Shown: positions 56,789 through 64,000 of the stretch, one piece after another | Numbering within the stretch: position 1 is the stretch's first letter | Layout of the letters: each line of letters starts with the position of its first letter | NCBI GenBank assembly: GCA_029204225.1 | Contig: CM055111.1 | Location: 22,399,355 to 22,463,354, forward strand | Direction of reading: 5' to 3' | DNA length: 64,000 bases | From: Diphasiastrum complanatum | Lineage: Eukaryota > Streptophyta > Lycopodiopsida > Lycopodiales > Lycopodiaceae | The notes under the pieces: generated by a model | Database searches by the model: none | Seen by the model: the letters and a program-made list of their open reading frames with translations, nothing else | What the model was told of the DNA's origin: nothing | Position numbers and translations under genes: made by a program

Positions 56789-57539
56789 CAAGTACAAGAG
56801 GATAATCATTTATCAACGCACAAACCATTTTTAGCAAGTTTGTTGCTAGAAAGCTAGTCTTGAGAGGGTGAGTTGAAAACAAGTCTTGGTGTGGAAATTT
56901 GTGATCCAGACTTGATGAGGGTCAGTTGTAGTACTTCCCACATGTGTGGGAACCTATGTACCTACATATAATCTTCATTATTCACAAGATCCAAACAATT
57001 TGATTCTACATCATCTTGTTGAGGTTTTTGGTGCTAGTTCTAGGAAAAGCATCAAAATTTATTTGCCATCAATTAGATTTGACTTAGTGTAATGAGATAT
57101 AATTAATTGAAGATAAGTTAAATCCCTTTAAATGTGTTTTATAGGTCTTGAAGGACCGTCAATAAGAGAGAGGGAGATGTTGTAAAATTGACTTGATTTG
57201 ATATGTTTTTGATAGAATTTCATCTTATCTCCATTCTGTCTTTGTGAGGGAGTGTAAGGCCATGACTAGAAGTCCAAAGAAATGGCTAGAAATCAAATTT
57301 GGAGTAATCAAAAGAAGTGAAAGCTTTGTGAGTTCGAAGATTCAAATCAGTTCCAATTTTCTTGAACATTGTTTTGTAGATGTTGTACATTTATCAAGGG
57401 GGACCTTGCTACTTGAATCTTTGTGAATTTCAAGTGAGTTGCAAGTGAGCAAATTTTGAAAAAGAATTTAGGGAGGGTCGAGAAGTTCAATCTAGTACAA
57501 GTCATTAGGAAGATGGGATCCATTGGGGGATTCCTTCTT

Positions 57540-58055
57540 GAACCTAGTGAGAGGTTAAATTCTACAAACTAGTCAATATAAAAGTGAGGATGGAGTCACT
57601 CCTAGTGCTCCAAGACCTCTTTGATATTGTCCTAGATGAAGATGATGAGCCTCTTGGAGGATAGAAGTTAGTAAAATACAAGAAGGCGGCAAGACTAGCA
57701 CTTCATTGTATTAAGATGAATGTTATTAATGACCTCTTGAAGGAGGTAGCCTCTTGTATTTCAACCAAGGAAGCTTGGGATTCTTTAAAAGATATATATG
57801 AATCTAACACCACTTTAAGAGTGCTTCTTCTAAGAAACTAAATCTTACAAAGCATGAGGAGAAGTGATGAAAGTGCACAAGAATAAGTGCTTAGGATCAA
57901 GTCTCTCAACAAAGAACTAGCTTCTATAGGAGAGAAGATTCTTGATAATGAGCTTGTACAAGTGAACCTAAACAACCTAGGTGACGAAGTCACAAATTTG
58001 TTTCAAAGTTTTGCCATCCAAGACACTTTCCATCAATTGATCAACTCCATAGTGT
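57540..58055 (+). pseudogene. Ty1/copia gag remnant
   Basis: Reads ERLNSTN, then from ATG 57590 MESLLVLQDLFDIVLDED, LALHCIKMNVINDLLKEVAS, KEAWDSLKDIYESNTTLRV, LRIKSLNKELASIGEKILD, with stops after DEPLGG, LLLRN and SAQE. This is the gag type of families at 8687 and 19855. It lies downstream of the PBS at 56777 and ends in unrecognisable sequence near 58055 without a zinc knuckle. Confidence 0.85.
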
Positions 58056-58448
58056 GCTAGTGGTTGAAGTCCAGAACAATCATTAGAGAAAATTTGAGCA
58101 CAAAAGGGGCCTTTTAAAAAGATACTTTTAATTTTTATTTTTTCAAAATTTTCTTCCACATGGACCAATCAAAACACTCAAATTTGAAATCTACATAACG
58201 TAGCTCCTTCAAATAATTTTTTTTTTTGTTTTAAAAGAACTATAATTTTGCATCGGGGGCAGCCCGTAAATAAGCCATTTTATCTGTAGTATAGTATGGA
58301 TATCAGCAAAACAATAGTGTAACTTTTGAATGACAACTTTGATTGAGACGATTGTAGTGCCATTAGAAAGCCCTTGATGAGTGCTTTCCAATGACATCCA
58401 AGATGATCCAGTTTCAAGTTACGATGAAGAAGTTATGGCTAGTCAAAG
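58056..58448. other. No gene seen
   Basis: Spacer between a copia gag remnant and a hairpin. T-rich and A-rich runs near 58120-58145 and 58215-58235. Confidence 0.4.
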
Positions 58449-58553
58449 TTTTGGTCAGTCAACACTTGGTCAACCTGATATCGGTCTTGAGCACAGTCGA
58501 CCAGTTTGAGCTCACAACTGATATCAGGTTGACCAACTGTTGACCAACCAAAA
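58449..58553. repeat. Long near-perfect hairpin
   Basis: Arms 58449-58482 and 58520-58553 pair over 34 bases with three mismatches. The inner 15, GGTCAACCTGATATC, pair perfectly. The loop is 37 bases. This is far longer than chance would give. It sits directly before a gypsy integrase tail and may be a MITE or an inverted duplication scar. Confidence 0.92.
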
Positions 58554-58555
58554 TT

Positions 58556-58816
58556 GTGCATGCACTGGCAGCTGAAAAGAAAAAATGCAAGACATGGCAT
58601 GATCGCAGGTTACAAAAGAAGGATTTTCGCTCCAGAGATCTGGTCTTGATGTATAAAACCAAGGTGATCAAGGGAAAGTTAAAATTCACAGGCGAATGTC
58701 CTTATAGGATCAAGAAAATTCTTAATCATGGAGCTGTGAATTTGAAAAAGCTAGATGGGACACCATTCGATACACCCATCAACTGCAGTCAGTTGCACAA
58801 ATATTGGCCACCGTAG
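58556..58816 (+). pseudogene. Ty3/gypsy integrase C-terminal tail
   Basis: One open frame: KTWHDRRLQKKDFRSRDLVL, MYKTKVIKGKLKFTGECPYR, IKKILNHGAVNLKKLDGTPF, ending INCSQLHKYWPP. This is the SH3-like C-terminal part of gypsy integrase (DxVL, GP-x-I, GAV, N-x-LK-Y pattern), which binds DNA. About 87 residues, no stop inside, but the catalytic core is absent upstream, where the hairpin lies. Confidence 0.88.
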
Positions 58817-59875
58817 TAAGATAGATCTAGATTGGCGATGGCATGTTACGAAAAGCTATTCTACTAAACCATCACCGCTAGATCTAAGAAGGTCAAGATA
58901 AATCAAGCTAGATCCATCCAGATTCAGCCAGATCTGGCAAGATCGGAGAAATCCATCAGAATCCAAGAAGGATCCAGATCCAGATAGGATCAAGAAGGAA
59001 GAGATCATCAGACTGACTGATGGATCTACTACCAAGTATCCATCAGAACTTCCAGAGAACCACCAACAGTCAGATCAAGCATGGATGAAGTTGATTACCA
59101 ATTTACAAAAGTTAAAAATCAGAACATCTCAAGATCACATCTAAAAACACTCTGAAATAGCACTTTTTTCATGATTTTTTGAGATCCTTTGGGAGATAGC
59201 CCTTGAAACTTGGACCAGATTTGACCCAGATGCATCCATGAGAATCTCTACAAGAGTTCATGATAGGAAAATCATCATTTTTTAGTGTATGCGAGAGTTT
59301 ACAGAAGCTGAATTTTCAGAACCCTTGCAGAGCCTCAAGATCATCTTACCAACCCTTGCAAGGTGTCTAAATGAAATCAAAGCAGTAAAATTAGCTTACC
59401 CACATGGTCTGATCTTGAAAATCCAATCACAGAAACAAGTTGTGCGAGAGATCACTTCTTGCAAGAGTTGAACCCTCGCAGAACCTTCGCATAGCAGTCA
59501 AATCACATTCTGAACTCTCGCAGACTTCCCTGAGGTCTTAGAATTTTGTAAAGAAGGTGCCTGCCAAAATTTGGATGGAGCTGAGCAAGGGAAAGTGAAT
59601 TTCACCTAATACGCACTCTAAATTCTGCTATATAAGGGCTGAATTCGAGTCATTTGTTACCTTTGCTAGCGAAGCTCTACCGAATTTTACACTGAAATTA
59701 CCAAGTTCTCCGTTTGCGACCAAAATTCCTACCAGCTATCATCTGATCATACTAAACACCAATCTGTGCTCTGAACTACACTTCTTGTCATCCAACACTC
59801 GTTATTCACAGTTTTATGTTGTTCTATTTTCCACCATTTTTCCTATGTTTTTGACCTCTAATCATCACTGCTAAC
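58817..59875 (+). promoter_or_regulatory. Non-coding stretch with a TATA box (59629-59636)
   Basis: The first 200 bases are rich in AGATC/GATCC. Around 59310-59560 CTCGCAG and CTTGCA-AG recur. TATATAAG at 59629-59636 lies about 245 bases before the ATG at 59876 and is the best core-promoter candidate here. It may be the end of an LTR: a TATA and leader before a large open frame is the usual arrangement. No PBS was identified. Confidence 0.4.
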
Positions 59876-62800
59876 ATGGCCTCCTCATCCTCTGAAGACT
59901 CTGGCGCCAAACAGGTGATCCAGCGTGACATCCTCGAGGCCACACAGATTTGGCCTCTACCCTCTGATGCTCTAATCCAACCATGGCTATAGACAGCCGG
60001 TCCACTTCTAGAGGCAATGGGATTTTACCCGGCGCTCTTCCATTCTGAGATTAACATGGGCCTCGCCCTTCATGCCTACGCCACCTGGGACGAGAAAAAG
60101 ACTCGCTTCCACTTCCTGTACCAAGGTACCATATACAAGGTCAGGATTAACACAAACTCAATGGTCACCATTGGCATTATGTCCGGTGATCATCAATTCA
60201 TCTTCCATCGCCACGCCAAAAGTCTGATGAAACCTTTCGGCACCCAAATCGCACCAGAAGTCCCCATACAGACTAACAATGGTTACTTGATAGAGGCTAT
60301 CACAGAACCTATCATTTAGGCGGCTGCGCATTTGTTGAATAACTTTCTGGTCATTTCAATATTTTGCAAAGACAGAATCCAGTCTAAGCTGCTGAGTCAG
60401 ATAGTGGAATCCTTTCTAGAAATCCTTGGTCCCTCAGTTGTGCCATACGACTGGCATAGCTTCCTCATTCGAGAACTAACCAGCTCCATCAAATCCAACA
60501 ACCATGAGTGAATCGCAGCAGGCCCCCTGTTGTGTAACTTTGCCTACGCACTTCTCGAGACGAAGGTGCGCAATTTCCAGCACTCATCCCTTTTGTCTAC
60601 CCTCGTGCCACACACTAAACTTTATCCGCCATCTCAAGCATCCACCTCCTCCCAACCTGCAGTTATTAATACAACGGCCAGCAAACGAATGTGTGGCGCT
60701 GTCTCTACATCCACATCTCCACATACTACCCGAAGATGTCCCTCCACTACCGCACTAACCAATCCATCAACCACCGCCACTTCTTCTTCCATGCAACCCC
60801 CCACTCCGATTGTCCATCCACATCTCTTCTGTCTCCATCCCCATTTCTTCTGTTGATATCATTCCTATCTCTCTTCCAGTATCTACTACTCCATCCATCA
60901 CCATCGCATCTTCCATCACACCTGCCGCCACCGTTGCTTCCATTCCATTCAATCCTTTTGATTCTCAATTGTCTCCCGACACTCTGGCATGGATGCAAGT
61001 CATCAATTTTTCACCCCCATGCCAGACACTTTCTGCTCCATCCTCACCTTCTTCCATAATCCACACCAACCTCCAGTTCCCTTCTATTCCTCCCATCCTC
61101 TCGTTCGAACAAACCGTTCTCACTCTTGTTTCCACAATTGCTTCTCAAACCCCACCCGCTTCGCCAACAAAGGTTGCCGAGGGCAACCAACCATTGCTTG
61201 ATGACGCATTTGTCCAAACAGTGTTTGTACCATCGCCAGATCGGACTGATCCTACCGCCCCAAATGGCATTAGGTCCAATGAGAACCTGATAGAAGACAA
61301 TGACGACGGTACTCCACAAGTTGTTGAGGCCAATACAACACAAGCCCCTGCCAGTGCCAATGTACTGCTCCCACAGATCTAACGGCGGCGTACCAAACTC
61401 TGGTGAAATACATCCTGGATGCGGTAGCGGCCAAAGCCATTCTAGAAAGCAGGGTACTACATCTGATGACAAGTAACACACAACTGCGAGCAGACCTCAC
61501 CAAGCTACAGCAAGAGCTAATTTTGGCTCAATAACACAAACAAACAGGGAACCAGGAGATTGCCAAGCTATAGAAGAAGGAGAAGGGCCTCAACAACTAT
61601 ATCCAAAGCCTCTCCAAAGCGCTGACTGAGGCATCCACAAAGGTGCGGGAGCTTCAATTTGAAGCGTCCCAATGGCTTGCTCCCATCCAGGTGCAACTAA
61701 ACCTTTTGGAAGCAGAGAATACATGCCTGGGAATGGAGGTCAAAGTCCTACAAGAAGAAAAGCTCGTCTAGTTAGCTCAATCTGCACCGGACTCAAGGCC
61801 GCTTTCTCAATCTTCTACGGCATCAGGTGCAGGTTTATAGCCAAACCTTAAACAACTACCAGACAAAGTTCAACAAATATCAGACAAGCGCAACGCACGA
61901 GCTCGCGTAGGCCAAGCAAGCCCTCAAGGCCTACCAGAAATTCATGGAAACGAAGGCCCAACCCACTCTCGTGGTAATTCCATTGCCACCTACTTTTGAC
62001 GCTGCATGGGCCAGTACAAGCCAAGACCAGAGCCAGCAGACAGCAGGGGGATTCAACAAGATCAAGGGTCCGAAGGCCAGGACCAATGACAGACGGCTAC
62101 GGCTGCTGAGACGCAAGACCAGGGTCAAGGCGCAACTACAAACCGAAGCTAAGCCACATCATCCAGAGGTTCGCGCACGATATCTGCCAGTCGGGCCTTT
62201 CGAAGACCAAAGTCCATGAAGGAGAAAATCGACGAATTTCTATCAAAGTATCCCTACGAGTCATCAAGAGGTGGCTGATAGATATCGTTTTCTGCTCATA
62301 CAATCAAGGGCAACGAACTACAAGTATTATCCGCTCTCCAACCACAACCAGAGTGGCGTCAACAGTTGTTCGAAAGAGACCCTACAGCCATCAGGGCCTA
62401 CGTGACGAGTCCACAACAATTACGGGTGAACGTGCACTTCCTGTCATGTCCACAAAGATTCAAATGGGCGGAATGTGACACCCCTCTGGACAAGATCACA
62501 CTGCAAAATTTTAATTGGCCAATAATACCATCGGAATATGGGTAGACTATGGATGTAGATGCCAGAAGGACTCTCACTGCATTCGCCAACTAATATATCA
62601 ATTGCCCTGATCCAATAGTCCATGCGACAGCCACTTACACTCGGGACTTGGAACAACTGATGGGGATCGAAACTAAATGGGACAATTTTCTCCCATCCAT
62701 ATTCTTTGATGTTAATAAGGTGCTACCTTCAAACAAAATCGAAGATCAGCTGCCAATAGCTCGTGTCTATTACCGAGCTGCGCTTCAGGGTGATCCATGG

Positions 62801-62961
62801 ACACGCCGATTCCAAAGATGGGTCGACCAAGATTGGTTGCGGGGGGCCCACAAGTCTTTTCACACGCCAAAGGACTTGAAGAAATTGGACTGCCTCAACT
62901 TTATGGAGGACGTCACCACCTACCTTATCCAGCAAAGGCGGGCGAAGAAAATGCTCTACTA
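59876..62961 (+). pseudogene. Large disabled frame, family not recognised
   Basis: ATG 59876 opens MASSSSEDSGAKQVIQRDIL. One frame runs to 60856 with stops only at TAG 59990, TAG 60317 and TGA 60509. Part 1 (to about 60630) looks globular: MGFYPALFHSEINMGLALHA, ATWDEKKTRFHFLYQGTIYK. Part 2 (60630-61380, shifting near 60850) is Ser/Thr/Pro-rich. Part 3 (61381-61800, shifted again) is coiled-coil-like: LRADLTKLQQELILAQ, YIQSLSKALTEASTKVRELQ. Part 4 (61944-62961) is basic, then tryptophan-rich: WTRRFQRWVDQDWLRGAHKS. About 1000 residues originally. A globular head, proline-rich linker and coiled coil suggest a gag-like or structural ORF of a retroelement, but no zinc knuckle, protease or RT motif was found. 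It could instead be a host gene. Confidence 0.5.
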
Positions 62962-63007
62962 AACCAGCAAATGCCGAGGGACCGACACTACTTTAGGTCG
63001 TGGGTCC

Positions 63008-64000
63008 TGTTGGGGGTATTCCCAACAAAGTGTAAATAAATAAAATCATCCAATAAAATGTGTTGTGAGGACATGACATCCTGCGCGTGTAAGCCCATGG
63101 CCCAATGAGCATGCAAGTAAAGTTGTAAATAAAATAAACTTGACTTGGGCCTTGGAATTAAAATAAAACTAGAGGCCCAAAGTCATTTTTAAACTTAGAG
63201 ATTACTTTTTAGAGTTGGGTCCAAATTGGGACTCGCATGAATCTTATGATTACTTTTACAAGTAGAAGTGAGGAAGTCCTCCAAATCCAAGGTAGAGCCT
63301 CCAAATGTCCTCCAAGCAACCTGCAAGCTTCAAGATGCTTCCCAACTCCAAGCTAGGATGCCTCCACCTGCAAGTAAGGATCTGCAAGCCTCCAAGGATC
63401 TCTCCTCCACCTGTGTCCCTACTCTTTAAACACAAAGATAGATAACAAGATGGCCTCAAGTATTCACCACCCAACCATAGCTAGATCCAAGCTCCAAGCA
63501 AGACCTATCTAGCACCCCCTTGCTAACCATAAACAAATCACAAGCATACCACAACACTCCATAGCATACTCAAGATCCAAACCCTACTTATGTCCCATAC
63601 CATAATCAAGATCCAAACCTCAAGCATACTACCACAAGAAAGCACTCTACACACTAGTAGCAACACTAGAGCATAAGCCAAGCAAACAAGAGCGATCTCC
63701 CCTCCACAATGGGCGCCCTACTACCCTCATATGGATGGCCCATGGAACCCCCAATGCACTATGGAGTTCCATGCTCATCCAATGAGAGAGAGAGAAGCCT
63801 AGGGGAGTTAAAGAATCTCCAAGAGCCTCCATAGGCTTATGGAATGTCAAGAGACTCCTTCCATAACCTATGAATCTTTGAATGCCTTTCTTGTGGGAGT
63901 TGGGGACTCAATGGACACTTTAGAAGGGTGCCCTCCTACTAGGTCCCATTGCCCAAGTTGTGCAAGTATACTTTGGTCCTAGACCAATAAAGTGATATGG
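63008..64000 (+). repeat. Candidate LTR start after the large frame
   Basis: TGTTGGGGGTATTCCCAACA at 63008-63027 is a TG-initial palindrome, typical of LTR openings, placed just after the disabled frame. The rest to the window end has no gene. A short GA run lies at 63783-63793. No second copy is in the window, so this is positional inference. Confidence 0.35.

Noticed and set aside
60747-61503. Minus-strand frames of 60-145 residues over 60747-61503
   Set aside because: They mirror the Ser/Thr/Pro-rich plus-strand region. Low stop density there is compositional.

Overview
This window looks like nuclear DNA from a land plant with a large, repeat-packed genome. A gymnosperm, fern or similar lineage is my guess from the density of old, nested LTR retrotransposons; no marker fixes the clade. 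I see one intact protein-coding gene in 64 kb. It is an intronless GH105-type unsaturated rhamnogalacturonyl hydrolase on the minus strand (4743-5987) with a signal peptide. Almost everything else is decayed Ty1/copia and Ty3/gypsy sequence, non-autonomous derivatives, simple repeats and unassigned spacer.

Layout. 1-1117: copia gag-protease remnant (minus) running off the left edge. 2400-3440: unrecognised exon-like remnants. 4651-7170: tRNA-derived remnant, the GH105 gene, and duplicated sequence upstream of it. 8687-11129: copia gag and RT-RNase H remnants (plus). 12935-21090: an outer minus-strand copia element (family A) split by a younger plus-strand copia element (family B, 14387-19854). 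21080-25907: a copia element (family C) with both LTRs but no protease or integrase core. 26298-33870: a 1.5-kb tandem duplication whose first copy carries a 4.6-kb non-coding LTR element (LARD, 26979-31543). The second copy preserves the empty target site. 33655-37930: further copia pieces (an A-like LTR, family E LTR-PBS-gag, a second B copy). 38060-52447: Ty3/gypsy territory with 3-kb direct repeats around a gag-protease interior, an array of PBS-like leader repeats and an inverted gypsy fragment. 52448-58060: copia LTR/PBS/gag/protease fragments, a long (TC)n tract and a pair of 140-bp foldback repeats. 58449-64000: a strong hairpin, a gypsy integrase tail, and a large disabled open frame (59876-62961) of a kind I do not recognise, followed by an LTR-like start.

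How the parts relate. The retroelements share standard machinery. Six primer-binding sites match or nearly match the initiator-tRNA-Met sequence TGGTATCAGAGC (14640, 21938, 27446, 35660 minus, 53084, 56777). Purine tracts precede the 3' LTRs, and copia and gypsy domains occur in canonical order. None is autonomous. Stops, frameshifts, internal deletions and lost catalytic residues are everywhere. Nesting and empty-site evidence give a relative order of events in two places. The GH105 enzyme would act outside the cell on pectin fragments and has no functional partners in the window.
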